NCBI RefSeq assembly: GCF_900111685.1
Contig: NZ_FOHX01000002.1
Location: 741,869 to 805,868 of the forward strand
Direction: 5' to 3'
Source of the DNA: Nonomuraea wenchangensis
GTDB taxonomy: Bacteria; Actinomycetota; Actinomycetes; Streptosporangiales; Streptosporangiaceae
Length of the DNA: 64,000 nucleotides
Under the pieces are notes generated by a model. It was not told the origin of the DNA. It saw nothing but the letters and a program-made list of their open reading frames with translations, and did no database searches. Of this stretch, positions 35,216 to 43,322 are shown piece after piece. How positions within the stretch are numbered: position 1 is the stretch's first letter; each line of letters starts with the position of its first letter. The position numbers were made by a program, and so were the translations under genes.

Positions 35216-35908
35216 CTATCGGATTCTCTGGCGTTGGCTCACCCCCGGCGAGACCGCCACCCTCTGCGCGAGCGCGAACAAGATCTGCACAACAAGTGCG
35301 AACAGCACAATCAGTACGGAACCCCCGACGACGCTCGCGTAATCCTTCGTCGCGAACCCGTCGATCACGTAACGCCCGAGCCCGCCCAGCCCCGTGTACG
35401 CCGCCACCGTCGTCGTCGCCACGACCTGGATCGCCGAGAGCCGGCACCCGAGCAGGATCAGCGGCAGCGCCACCGGCACCAGGGCCCGCGTGAGCACCTG
35501 GCCGCCGCGCAGCCCCATCCCGTACGCCGCGTCGCGCAGCTCGGGATCGACCCCCCTGATGCCCTCGTAGGTGTTGACCAGGATCGGCGGCACCGACAGC
35601 AGCACCAGCGGGATGATCACCGGCCAGATCGACGCCGTGCCCAGCAGCAGCACGAACATCACCAGCAGGCCCAGCGTCGGCAACGCCCTGGCCAGGTTCG
35701 CCGAGACGACCACGATCACCTCGCCGCGCCCGGTGTGCCCGATGAGCAGCCCGACCGGCACCGCGATCACCACGGCCAGCGCCAGCGCCAGCGCCGAGAA
35801 CTCCAGGTGCTCCAGCAGCCGCATGGGGATGCCGCCAGGACCCGACCAGTTGGCGGCCGTGCCGAAGAACTCGCCCAGCCAGGAGAAGAAGCTCGTCAGC
35901 CAGCTCAC
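35216..35908 (-). CDS. Osmolyte ABC transporter permease
   Basis: 230 residues, with about five or six membrane helices and the binding-protein-dependent permease loop (R-D-A-A-Y-G-M-G-L-R-G-G near 130). It matches the OpuB/OpuC D or B subunit type. It starts at GTG 35908 and overlaps the previous permease stop by 4 nt (GTGA), so translation is coupled. Confidence 0.88.
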   Translation of the reverse strand: MSWLTSFFSWLGEFFGTAANWSGPGGIPMRLLEHLEFSALALALAVVIAVPVGLLIGHTGRGEVIVVVSANLARALPTLGLLVMFVLLLGTASIWPVIIPLVLLSVPPILVNTYEGIRGVDPELRDAAYGMGLRGGQVLTRALVPVALPLILLGCRLSAIQVVATTTVAAYTGLGGLGRYVIDGFATKDYASVVGGSVLIVLFALVVQILFALAQRVAVSPGVSQRQRIR

Positions 35909-36585
35909 GACGCCATCCCCTTCCTGGCGCGTACCCAGGGGGTCAGCAGCCGCTGCGCCAGCACGATCAGCGCGTCGGCGACCAGCGCCAGCGCCACGAT
36001 CAGCACGATGCCCACGATCACCGGCGGCATGAACGGGTTCTGGTAAGCCCGCGTGAACAGCCCGCCGAGCCCGCCCTGCCCGATCAGCGCGCCCACGCTG
36101 ACCAGGCTGATGCTGGAGACCGCGACCACCCGCAGCCCGGCCAGCACCACGGGCACCGCGATCGGCAGCTCGACCCGCAGCAGCCGGCGCAGCGGCGTGA
36201 AGCCCATCGCGACCGCCGACTGCCGTACGTGGTCCGGCACCGAGCGCAGCCCGTCCACGACGGCCGGGATGAGCACGGCCATGCCGTAGAAGGTGAGCGG
36301 GATGATCACCGTGGTCTGCGACAGCCCGGTCACCGAGATCAGCAGCATGAAGACGGGCAGCGACGGCAGCGCGTAGATCACGTTCATCAGGCCCGACGTG
36401 GGCTGGTAGAGCCAGCGCCAGCGCGCGCAGGCGAGGCCGAGCGGCAGCGCCAGCACCAGCGAGAGCACGATCGGCACCAGGGACATCGTGAGATGGTCGG
36501 TCAGCAGGTTGCGGATGCTGTCGGCCCGGCCGGTGTCCCAGTTGCGGCCGATCCACTCCCAGATGGAGGGTGGGCCGTCAGACAT
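35905..36585 (-). CDS. Osmolyte ABC transporter permease
   Basis: 226 residues, with the N-terminal half containing a hydrophobic core from about 35 and the conserved coupling-loop R-Q-S-A-V-A-M-G-F near 120. It is the partner of the permease encoded just downstream, together forming the membrane heterodimer. Its start (ATG 36585) overlaps the ATPase gene by 8 nt. Confidence 0.88.
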   Translation of the reverse strand: MSDGPPSIWEWIGRNWDTGRADSIRNLLTDHLTMSLVPIVLSLVLALPLGLACARWRWLYQPTSGLMNVIYALPSLPVFMLLISVTGLSQTTVIIPLTFYGMAVLIPAVVDGLRSVPDHVRQSAVAMGFTPLRRLLRVELPIAVPVVLAGLRVVAVSSISLVSVGALIGQGGLGGLFTRAYQNPFMPPVIVGIVLIVALALVADALIVLAQRLLTPWVRARKGMAS

Positions 36586-37636
36586 CGGCGGCCTCCGCGA
36601 GCGCCTGGTCCAGGCTCTCCCTGGTGGCCACGCCGACGACCCTGCCCCCCTCGTCCACGGCCACCGCGCAGCCGGACGGCGACAGCAGCGCCGCGTCGAG
36701 GGCCGCGCGCATCGAGTCGCGGCCGTGCACGAACGTGCCGTAGCGCTCCAACTCGCCGGGCCGCGCCCCGGAGGCCCAGCCGAGCGGCCGGCCGTCGCCG
36801 TCCACGACCAGCAGCCACGGCTCGGCGGCGCCGCGCTCGGCCCCCTCCTCCACGGTCAGGTCCGTACGCAGCCGCAGCCCGTCGGTCGGGACGAACTGCA
36901 GCCGCCGGATGCCCCGGTCGTGCCCCAGGAACTCGCGGACGAAGTCGTCGGCCGGCTCCGTGAGCAGCGTCCTGGGGTCGGCGACCTGCGCCAGGCGCCC
37001 GCCCACGCGCAGCACCGCCACCCGGTCGCCGAGCTTGATGGCCTCGTCGATGTCGTGGGTGACGAAGACGATGGTCTTGCGCAGCTCCGACTGCAGCCGC
37101 AGCAGCTCCTCCTGGAGGCTCGTCCGCACGATCGGGTCCACGGCGCTGAACGGCTCGTCCATGAGCAGCACCGGCGGGTCGGCGGCCAGCGCCCGCGCCA
37201 CGCCCACGCGCTGCTGCTGCCCGCCGGAGAGCTGGAACGGGTAGCGCCCCGCCAGCGCCGGGTCCAGCCCGACGCGCTCCAGCAGCTCCATGGCACGGGA
37301 GCGGGCCTTCTTGCGGTCCCAGCCGAGCAGGTAGGGGACGGTGGCGACGTTGTCCACGATCTTGCGGTGCGGGAACAGGCCGGCCTGCTGGATGACGTAG
37401 CCGATGCCACGCCGCAGGGTCGGCGGATCGATGCCCTGGACCGGTTTCCCGTCGAGGAGGATGCGGCCCTCGCTGGCGTCGATCATGCGGTTGATCATCC
37501 GCAGGGACGTCGTCTTCCCGCACCCGGAAGGGCCGACCAGCACGGTGATCTCCCCCGTGGGCGCCTCCAGGCTGAGGGAGTCAACCGCCACCGTGCCGTC
37601 CGGATAGCGTTTGGTGACCGCGTCGAATGTGATCAC
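36578..37636 (-). CDS. Osmolyte ABC transporter ATPase with CBS-like tail
   Basis: 352 residues. Walker A G-P-S-G-C-G-K-T-T lies near 36-44, the signature L-S-G-G-Q-Q-Q-R near 135, and Walker B L-L-M-D-E-P-F near 158. From about 265 the sequence continues into a tandem CBS-like domain, which in OpuCA/ProV-type proteins senses ionic strength. The CBS pair seems shortened here: the second repeat ends at the C-terminus with V-G-V-A-T-R-E. GTG 37636 follows AGAGG, and it is the first gene of the five-gene operon. Confidence 0.9.
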   Translation of the reverse strand: MITFDAVTKRYPDGTVAVDSLSLEAPTGEITVLVGPSGCGKTTSLRMINRMIDASEGRILLDGKPVQGIDPPTLRRGIGYVIQQAGLFPHRKIVDNVATVPYLLGWDRKKARSRAMELLERVGLDPALAGRYPFQLSGGQQQRVGVARALAADPPVLLMDEPFSAVDPIVRTSLQEELLRLQSELRKTIVFVTHDIDEAIKLGDRVAVLRVGGRLAQVADPRTLLTEPADDFVREFLGHDRGIRRLQFVPTDGLRLRTDLTVEEGAERGAAEPWLLVVDGDGRPLGWASGARPGELERYGTFVHGRDSMRAALDAALLSPSGCAVAVDEGGRVVGVATRESLDQALAEAADV

Positions 37637-37651
37637 GCGTGACCTCTCGCT

Positions 37652-37680
37652 CGTGGCAGGGCCGCGGCCCCCGTGCCACG
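37652..37680. promoter_or_regulatory. Dyad in the osmolyte operon leader
   Basis: CGTGGCA and TGCCACG form perfect 7-bp arms around a GC-rich palindrome (GGGCCGCGGCCC), immediately upstream of the ATPase start. A second palindrome, GCGCTTAAGCGC, lies at 37746-37757 in the same 259-nt divergent region, and an A/T-rich island is at about 37774-37790. Either dyad could be an operator for the operon or for the divergent sigma-like gene. No clear -10/-35 pair was found. Confidence 0.35.
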
Positions 37681-37895
37681 ACCGCCGCATGATCTCTCGT
37701 GCACGACAGACTACGGCGAGGACTACGGGCGTGTCGTGCCGGGCTGCGCTTAAGCGCTTCACTGACCAGCCTTATTTACTTAAATCCGGATCTGGTAGTG
37801 CGCCGAACCTGTCGGTGTTGGCATGATTACCTCCACAATCTTCCTGACGCGCACCCCTCACACCCTCAGCGTCCGCACCCAGAGGATCCGGCCCC

Positions 37896-39422
37896 GTGTC
37901 CCAGCCGCTCACCGATCAGCGCCCACGCGCCGAACTGATCGCAGAGCTCTACGACCGCCATGCCGCCGGGCTGTTCGCGTACTGCGCCGACCAGCTGGGC
38001 GACCTCGGTTCCGCCTCCGACGTCCTGCTGGCGGTGCTCAACGCCGTCCCGGCCGCGGAGCCGCCCCGCGCCGCTCTCTACGCCTTCGCCCGCCGCGAGA
38101 TCCACCGGCGTGACGTCGTCTACGCCCCTCCCACCGTCGACCCCCTCATCGACCCGGCGACCGCTCTCGTCGAACGCACCCTGCGCGAGCTGCGCCTCCA
38201 CCAGCGCGAGGTGCTGGTGCTGTGCGCCGTCTGCGGCCTCAGCAAGGCCGAGCTGGCCTGGGTGCTCGACGTCGCCCCCGACACCGCCGAGGAGCTGGCC
38301 GTAGGAGCCGGGCACCGGTTCCGCCAGGCTCTCGGCACCGCGCTGGCCTCGATCGGCGCCCGCGTGCCCAAGCCCGTCGCCGACATCTACGGCGCGCTCG
38401 GCGTCGCGCCGCTCCGGGACGTACTCGGCCGCCTGCCGTGGCCGCAGCCGCCCGGCGCGCTGCGCATCCACTTCGCCGGCTCGCGTACGGCCCAGCCCGC
38501 GCCGCTGTTCGTCAAGCCGCGCTGGCCGAGCCCGCCGGTGTGGCCGCAGCCGCTGGCCGACGCCGACCCCGCGACCAGCACCGTGATCTTCCCGGCGGAG
38601 CTGCTGTCGCCGCCGCCGGCCTCACGGGTGTCCGAGCACGAGGCCACCACGGCCCCGATGCCCAAGCTCCGCGCCCCGCTCGGCCCCCCTCCCGGCCTCA
38701 CCCGGCCGCTCAGGGACCCGCTCGGGGCCTTCGACGCCCAGCGCGCCAAGCGCACGCCGGTCCCGCCGGTCCCACCACCGCCGCCGGGCGGGGAACGGCC
38801 GTTCTTCATGGCCGCGCCGAACGAGGACGGGTTGCAGCCCTTCGCCACCGGCGACGTGCTGCTGCCCAAGGACTCCCCCGAGCCGTACGCGACAGGGGAC
38901 GTGCTGCTGCCGGGCGAACCCACACCGTTCCCCCAGTCGTTCACCCCGCCGTTCACCCCGCCCTTCACCCCGCCGGCGCCGTCCGGCGGGCGGGGCGGGC
39001 TGCGGCGGCCGGAGCCGGTGCGCCGCTCCCAGCCGACACCCGCCGACGACGTGCTGGTCCACAAGGGCCCGCCGCGCCCGGTCCAGCCCGGCGGCCCGCA
39101 GCAGGAGGAGGACGCGCTCCCCCGGGAGACCGCGCCGCTGTTCCAGCCGCGCGCCAAGCCCGCCGAGCCGGTCTACCGCCTGCCGTGGGAGGACGAGCCC
39201 GCGGGCAAGGACGCGCCCGCGAGAAAGGACGCGCTGGATCCGCGCCCGGTCCGTGCCCGGCCCGTCCCCAAGCGCCGCCCCGAGCTGAAGCCGCGCCCGG
39301 AGAAGAAACGCCGCCGCAAGGAGCGCCACTACGACTGGGTCTGGGAGCTGGTCGGCTTCCTGGTCTGCGTGGCGATCGCGATGATCGTGTTCTTCTCCGT
39401 GCCCAACATGTTCAACCCGTAG
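37896..39422 (+). CDS. Sigma-factor-like protein with Pro-rich linker and C-terminal membrane anchor
   Basis: 508 residues. Residues about 12-50 resemble an ECF sigma region-2 core (E-L-Y-D-R-H-A-A-G-L-F-A-Y) and about 88-140 resemble region 4 (E-L-R-L-H-Q-R-E-V-L-V-L-C-A with a helix-turn-helix-like K-A-E-L-A-W-V-L-D-V). Key charged residues for promoter melting are not obvious. A Pro-rich region of some 300 residues follows, with two A-T-G-D-V-L-L-P repeats and three F-T-P-P repeats. Then comes a Lys/Arg-rich stretch and one hydrophobic helix near 483-503, close to the C-terminus. This predicts a membrane-tethered sigma-like or anti-sigma-like regulator. The function is unproven. GTG 37896 follows AGAGGA. 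Confidence 0.72.
   Translation: MSQPLTDQRPRAELIAELYDRHAAGLFAYCADQLGDLGSASDVLLAVLNAVPAAEPPRAALYAFARREIHRRDVVYAPPTVDPLIDPATALVERTLRELRLHQREVLVLCAVCGLSKAELAWVLDVAPDTAEELAVGAGHRFRQALGTALASIGARVPKPVADIYGALGVAPLRDVLGRLPWPQPPGALRIHFAGSRTAQPAPLFVKPRWPSPPVWPQPLADADPATSTVIFPAELLSPPPASRVSEHEATTAPMPKLRAPLGPPPGLTRPLRDPLGAFDAQRAKRTPVPPVPPPPPGGERPFFMAAPNEDGLQPFATGDVLLPKDSPEPYATGDVLLPGEPTPFPQSFTPPFTPPFTPPAPSGGRGGLRRPEPVRRSQPTPADDVLVHKGPPRPVQPGGPQQEEDALPRETAPLFQPRAKPAEPVYRLPWEDEPAGKDAPARKDALDPRPVRARPVPKRRPELKPRPEKKRRRKERHYDWVWELVGFLVCVAIAMIVFFSVPNMFNP
38940..38975 (+). repeat. Three tandem 12-bp units inside the sigma-like gene
   Basis: TTCACCCCGCC(G/C) repeated three times in frame, encoding F-T-P-P three times. 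The copies differ only in the last base of the second unit. It is a coding minisatellite and may vary in number between strains. Confidence 0.85.
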
Positions 39423-39440
39423 CCCCTCCCCGAGGACCGG

Positions 39441-40310
39441 CTACGCGCCCAGCAGCGCGGCCAGCCGGTCCTCGTCGGAGAGGATGTCGAGCGCGACCAC
39501 CCTGCCGCCGGCCACGGTGAACGCCATGACCGACAGCGGCCGGCCCTCCGGCGCCGTGACCACCCCGGCCACGCCGTTGACCAGCACCGGCCGCACGTAC
39601 GCCGCGAAACGCCGGAACATGAACGCCCGCCCGGCCACCTCCAGCGCCCCGCGCACCTCCAGCCAGGTCCGCGGCGCGCCGCCCGCGTCGGCCCGCAGCA
39701 CCACGTCCGGATCCAGCACCGCGACCAGGGCGTCGAAGTCACCGGCCCGCGAGGCGGCCATGAAGGCGTCCACGACCTCCCGCTGCCGGGCCAGGTCGGG
39801 GTCCGGCGTGACGGCGCCGTCCCGCACCCGGCGGCGGGCACGGCTGGCGAGCTGCCGGGTCGCGGCGGGGGTGCGGTCCACGATCGGCGCGATCTCGTCG
39901 AAGGGCACCGCGAACATGTCGTGCAGCACGAACGCCAGCCGCTCGGCCGGCTCCAGCGTCTGGAGCACCACGAGCAGCGCCAGCCCCACCGAGTCCGACA
40001 GCAGCGCCTCGTGCTCGGGGTCCACGCCCTCGGGCGCGGTCACCACGGGGTCCGGCATGCTCGGCTCCAGGGGCTCCTCACCCCGGGTGCGGCGGGAGCG
40101 CAGCAGGTTGAGGCAGACCCGGCCCACGACCGTGGTGAGCCAGCCGCCCATGTTCGCCACGTCCCGGACGTCGGTCCGCTCCAGCCGCAGCCACGTCTCC
40201 TGCACCGCGTCGTCCGCCTCGCTGAGCGAGCCCAGCATCCGGTAGGCCACCGCGCGCAGATGATCCCGGTGCGCCTGGAACATGGCGGTCAGTTCTTTTT
40301 CTTCGTACAT
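39441..40310 (-). CDS. ECF sigma factor with SnoaL-like C-terminal domain (ECF41-like)
   Basis: 289 residues: region 2 (about 10-75, R-M-L-G-S-L-S-E-A-D-D-A-V-Q-E-T), region 4 (about 110-165) and a NTF2/SnoaL-like extension (170-285). ECF41-type factors carry such a domain and lie next to a COE gene (carboxymuconolactone decarboxylase, oxidoreductase or epimerase). Here the divergent neighbour is an AhpD-family protein, matching that association, and no anti-sigma gene is present. The tail contains D-A-G-G-A-P-R and D-I-L-S-D-E-D-R-L in the positions where ECF41 has DGGGR and NPDKL-like motifs, so both motifs are altered. GGAGA lies 9 nt before ATG 40310. Confidence 0.85.
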   Translation of the reverse strand: MYEEKELTAMFQAHRDHLRAVAYRMLGSLSEADDAVQETWLRLERTDVRDVANMGGWLTTVVGRVCLNLLRSRRTRGEEPLEPSMPDPVVTAPEGVDPEHEALLSDSVGLALLVVLQTLEPAERLAFVLHDMFAVPFDEIAPIVDRTPAATRQLASRARRRVRDGAVTPDPDLARQREVVDAFMAASRAGDFDALVAVLDPDVVLRADAGGAPRTWLEVRGALEVAGRAFMFRRFAAYVRPVLVNGVAGVVTAPEGRPLSVMAFTVAGGRVVALDILSDEDRLAALLGA

Positions 40311-40311
40311 C

Positions 40312-40338
40312 GGTCACATTCTCCATCGCCGCCGGTTC
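40312..40338 (+). promoter_or_regulatory. Candidate ECF41-type promoter for the AhpD-family gene
   Basis: GGTCACA at 40312-40318 differs by one base from the TGTCACA -35 element reported for ECF41 promoters. At the expected distance there is only CGGTTC (40333-40338), a poor match to the CGTC -10. It lies in the 72-nt gap between the sigma gene and the AhpD-family gene, the expected autoregulated target. Confidence 0.35.
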
Positions 40339-40382
40339 AGAGCGAGTGAGAGACCTTCAACCGGAGAACGTGGAGACCACCA

Positions 40383-40841
40383 ATGGAAGCACGTATGGGC
40401 AACCCCGCCTTCGTCGTCCCCGGCGCGATGCAGGCGCTTCAGGCGCTCGGCAAGAGCGTGGCGGGCACCGGCCTGCCGAAGGAGCTGCTGGACCTCGTCT
40501 ACATGCGCGCCAGCCAGATCAACGGCTGCGGCGTCTGCCTGGAGCTGCACGGGCGCGACCTGAAGAAGAACGGCGAGAGCGACGAGCGGGTGTGGGCGCT
40601 GGCCGGCTGGCGCGACGCGCCGTACTACAGCGACGAGGAGCGGGCCGCCCTGGCGCTCACCGAGGCCGTCACCCGGCTGGCCGACCGGCCGGAGGCGGTG
40701 TCCGACGAGATCTGGAGCGAGGCCGCCGACCACTTCGACGAGCGGCAGCTCGGCGGCCTCGTCCTGGCGATCGCCTCGATCAACGTGTGGAACCGGCTCA
40801 ACGCCTCCACCCGGCAGGTCGCGGGCGCCTGGACCCCCTAG
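40383..40841 (+). CDS. AhpD/carboxymuconolactone-decarboxylase family protein
   Basis: 152 residues. The redox pair C-G-V-C followed by L-E-L-H (about 50-57) is the AhpD-type CxxC-x3-H site. It is predicted to be an alkylhydroperoxidase-like enzyme of oxidative stress defence. It sits divergently next to the ECF41-like sigma factor, whose usual target is this gene class. GGAGA precedes ATG 40383 by 6 nt. Confidence 0.87.
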   Translation: MEARMGNPAFVVPGAMQALQALGKSVAGTGLPKELLDLVYMRASQINGCGVCLELHGRDLKKNGESDERVWALAGWRDAPYYSDEERAALALTEAVTRLADRPEAVSDEIWSEAADHFDERQLGGLVLAIASINVWNRLNASTRQVAGAWTP

Positions 40842-40852
40842 CCTGTCCCTCC

Positions 40853-42019
40853 CTAACCGGCCGACAGGATCAGCCCGCTGGTCGGCACGCCGGTGCCCGC
40901 CGTGACCAGGACGTTCGCGACGCCGTCGAGCTGGTTGGCGGCGGTGCCGCGGATCTGGCGGACCGCCTCGGCGATGCCGTTCATGCCGTGGATGTACGCC
41001 TCCCCGAGTTGCCCGCCGTGCGGGTTGACGGGGAGGCGGCCGTCCAGCTCGATGCCGCCGTCCGCGATGTAGGCGGGCGCCTCGCCCCGGCCGCAGAAGC
41101 CCAGCTCCTCCAACTGGGCCAGGACGAACGGGGTGAAGTGGTCGTACAGGATGGCGATCCTGATGTCGGACGGGGACAGGCCGGACATCTCCCAGAGCCG
41201 CCGTCCGACGACCCCCATCTCCGGCAGGCCGCTCATGTCGTCCCGGTAGTAGCTCGTCATCATCAGCTGCCCGGCCGCCGAGCCCTGGGCCGCCGCCGCG
41301 ATGACGGCGGGCGACCTGCGCAGGTCGCGGGCGCGCTCGGCCGAGGTCACCACCAGGGCCACCGCGCCGTCGCTCTCCTGGCAGCAGTCGAGCAGGCGCA
41401 GCGGCTCCACGATCCAGCGCGACGCCTGGTGCTCCTCCAGCGTGATGGGCCGGCCGTGGAACCAGGCGGCGGGGTTGGTGGCCGCGTGCCTGCGCATCGC
41501 CACCGCGACCCGGCCGAAGTCCTCCGACGTGGCGCCGAAGGTGTGCATGTAGCGGCGGGCGAACATGGCGACCCACGCCGCCGGCGTCATCAGCCCGAAC
41601 GGCACGTGCCAGCTCATCTCCAGCCCCTGCGAGGTCGGCTGGCCGCCGAGGCGGGCGTCCGGCTGGCCGAAGCGGCGTCCAGAGCGCTCGTTGAAGGCCC
41701 GGTAGCAGACGACCGTGCGCGCCATGCCGGTGGCGACGGCCATGGCCGCGTGCGCGACCGTCGCGCAGGCCGCGCCGCCGCCGTACTCGACGCGGGAGAA
41801 GTACGTGAGGTCGCCGACGCCGACCTCGCGGGCCACCGCGATCTCCTGGTTGGCGTCCTGGCTGAAGGTGACCAGGCCGTCCACGTCGGCCGGTGACAGC
41901 CCGGCGTCGTCCAGCGCCGCGAGCACGGCCTCGGCGGCCAGCCGCAGCTCCGAACGCCCGGACTCCTTGCTGAACTCGGTGGCGCCGATCCCGGCGACCG
42001 CCGCGCGTCCGCTCAACAC
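40853..42019 (-). CDS. ltp2: Thiolase-like steroid side-chain aldolase
   Basis: 388 residues of the SCP-x/lipid-transfer thiolase-like family. Ltp2 performs the retro-aldol cleavage that releases propionyl-CoA from the hydrated C22 steroid-CoA ester, leaving a 17-keto steroid. Visible: F-S-K-E-S-G-R-S near 15, the region Y-G-G-G-A-A-C-A (near 79) and R-A-F-N-E-R-S-G-R-R-F-G (near 107-118), strikingly like mycobacterial Ltp2. G-G-Q-L-G-E-A-Y near 335 replaces the thiolase His/Cys motifs. It is the last gene of the operon. Ltp2 needs the DUF35 part of ChsH2, encoded two genes upstream. GTG 42019 follows GGGGAGG and overlaps the chsH1 stop by 7 nt. Confidence 0.88.
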   Translation of the reverse strand: MLSGRAAVAGIGATEFSKESGRSELRLAAEAVLAALDDAGLSPADVDGLVTFSQDANQEIAVAREVGVGDLTYFSRVEYGGGAACATVAHAAMAVATGMARTVVCYRAFNERSGRRFGQPDARLGGQPTSQGLEMSWHVPFGLMTPAAWVAMFARRYMHTFGATSEDFGRVAVAMRRHAATNPAAWFHGRPITLEEHQASRWIVEPLRLLDCCQESDGAVALVVTSAERARDLRRSPAVIAAAAQGSAAGQLMMTSYYRDDMSGLPEMGVVGRRLWEMSGLSPSDIRIAILYDHFTPFVLAQLEELGFCGRGEAPAYIADGGIELDGRLPVNPHGGQLGEAYIHGMNGIAEAVRQIRGTAANQLDGVANVLVTAGTGVPTSGLILSAG

Positions 42020-42414
42020 GGGTCCTCCCCCTCGGGCAGGGTCAGGGTGACGGTGCCGATCGCGTGGTCGCCCAGGCTGACCGCGCCGCGCACCTCGACC
42101 GTCAGCTCGCCGTCCGCGCGCGAGACGACGGCGCCGGTAAGGCTCAGCCGGTCCCCCGCGTACGCAGGGACGCCCAGCTTGACGTCGATGCGACGGATGA
42201 CCGCCGCCGGGCCCGCCCAATCGGTGACGTACCGCTCGACCAGCCCCATCGTGGTCAGGATGTTGAGGAAGATGTCCTTCGAGCCCTGCGCGCGGGCCAG
42301 CGCCGGATCGTGGTGCACCGGCGTGGGGTCCATGGTGGCGAGGGCGGTGGCGACGACCAGGGTGGGCGTCAGGTCGATCGACAGCTCGGGCAGCACGTCC
42401 CGTTCCTCGCTCAC
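42013..42414 (-). CDS. chsH1: MaoC-like steroid enoyl-CoA hydratase small subunit
   Basis: 133-residue hot-dog protein. With ChsH2 it forms the heteromeric hydratase that adds water to the C17 double bond formed by ChsE1-ChsE2. The catalytic stretch D-P-T-P-V-H-H-D-P-A (about 28-37) carries the Asp/His pair of MaoC hydratases. GTG 42414 overlaps the chsH2 stop by 4 nt, and its own stop overlaps the ltp2 start by 7 nt, so all three are coupled. Confidence 0.87.
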   Translation of the reverse strand: MSEERDVLPELSIDLTPTLVVATALATMDPTPVHHDPALARAQGSKDIFLNILTTMGLVERYVTDWAGPAAVIRRIDVKLGVPAYAGDRLSLTGAVVSRADGELTVEVRGAVSLGDHAIGTVTLTLPEGEDPC

Positions 42415-43322
42415 GGCTCCCCCGGCGTCCACATCGGCAGGACGAGCTCGTCGTCCATCGGCCGGTACGTCACCCGCAGCGGCATCCCGACCGCCACCTC
42501 CTCGATCGGGCAGTCCACGACGTTGCCCACGACCCTGACGCCCTCCGGCAGCTCCACCACGCCCACCACGAACGGCGTCTCCCGTCCAGGCACCGGCGGC
42601 CGGTGGTGCACGACGTAGCTGTAGAGGGTGCCGTGGCCGGACGCGACGGCGTACGAGCGGTTCGCCGAGCGGCACTGCGGGCAGAGCGGGCCCGGCGGGT
42701 GGCGCAGCAGGCCGCAGTCGGCGCAGCTCTGGACGCGCAGCTCGCCCTGGCGTACGCCCTCCCAGAAGAAGGCGGTGTCCTGGTTGACGGCGGGCCGCAG
42801 CGGATAGGGCGTCCTCGCGGGCTTCTTCTCCCGTGGGCGGAACTTCAGTACGCGGAACAACATCTCGGCCACCGGCTCGTCGTCGGCGGCGTACCAGGTG
42901 ATGTTCCAGGTGGCGAAGAAGCCGACCCCGAGCGCGGTCCGTTTGGGGCCGGCCAGGCTGGTGAAGCGGGTGGCGGGGGTCAGGACCTCGCCCACGCGGG
43001 CGTAGCGGTGGTGGACCTGCTCGCAGTTCGTGGCGACGACGCCCGTGTAGCCGGAGGCGTCGAGCGCGGCCATGAGCTCGTCCACCGGCGAGCGGTCCTT
43101 GACTGCGCGGCGCAGGCCCGGCATGGTCCACACCTGTGCCATCGCGGGCGGGGCGAGGCCGCGCTCCAGGTAGACGGGGTTCTCGTCGCCCATGGCGGCG
43201 AGCCAGTGGCGGATCATCGGGACGTTCACCGGGTCGACGGCGGGCGTGCCGCGCAGCTCGCCCAGCGCCGTCTGCTTGGCGGCGAGCTCGTGCAGCTCCT
43301 CGTCGGTCAGCGCGTTCCTCAT
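42411..43322 (-). CDS. chsH2: MaoC-like hydratase fused to a DUF35 OB-fold (steroid ChsH2)
   Basis: 303 residues: an N-terminal MaoC/FAS1-type hot-dog domain (about 1-160) and a C-terminal DUF35 Zn-ribbon/OB-fold (about 185-300). The zinc ligands are C-A-D-C and C-P-Q-C (near 192-195 and 206-209). In the igr operon of mycobacteria this two-part protein pairs with ChsH1 for hydration and, through DUF35, with Ltp2 for aldol cleavage. ATG 43322 overlaps chsE2 by 4 nt. Confidence 0.87.
   Translation of the reverse strand: MRNALTDEELHELAAKQTALGELRGTPAVDPVNVPMIRHWLAAMGDENPVYLERGLAPPAMAQVWTMPGLRRAVKDRSPVDELMAALDASGYTGVVATNCEQVHHRYARVGEVLTPATRFTSLAGPKRTALGVGFFATWNITWYAADDEPVAEMLFRVLKFRPREKKPARTPYPLRPAVNQDTAFFWEGVRQGELRVQSCADCGLLRHPPGPLCPQCRSANRSYAVASGHGTLYSYVVHHRPPVPGRETPFVVGVVELPEGVRVVGNVVDCPIEEVAVGMPLRVTYRPMDDELVLPMWTPGEP

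Noticed and set aside
37746..37757. GCGCTTAAGCGC as a KstR2-type site
   Set aside because: It lacks the CAAG/CTTG half-sites and lies next to osmolyte genes; kept only as an unassigned palindrome.
38848..38975. Possible CRISPR-like repeats
   Set aside because: They are short in-frame coding repeats (F-T-P-P and A-T-G-D-V-L-L-P) without spacers.
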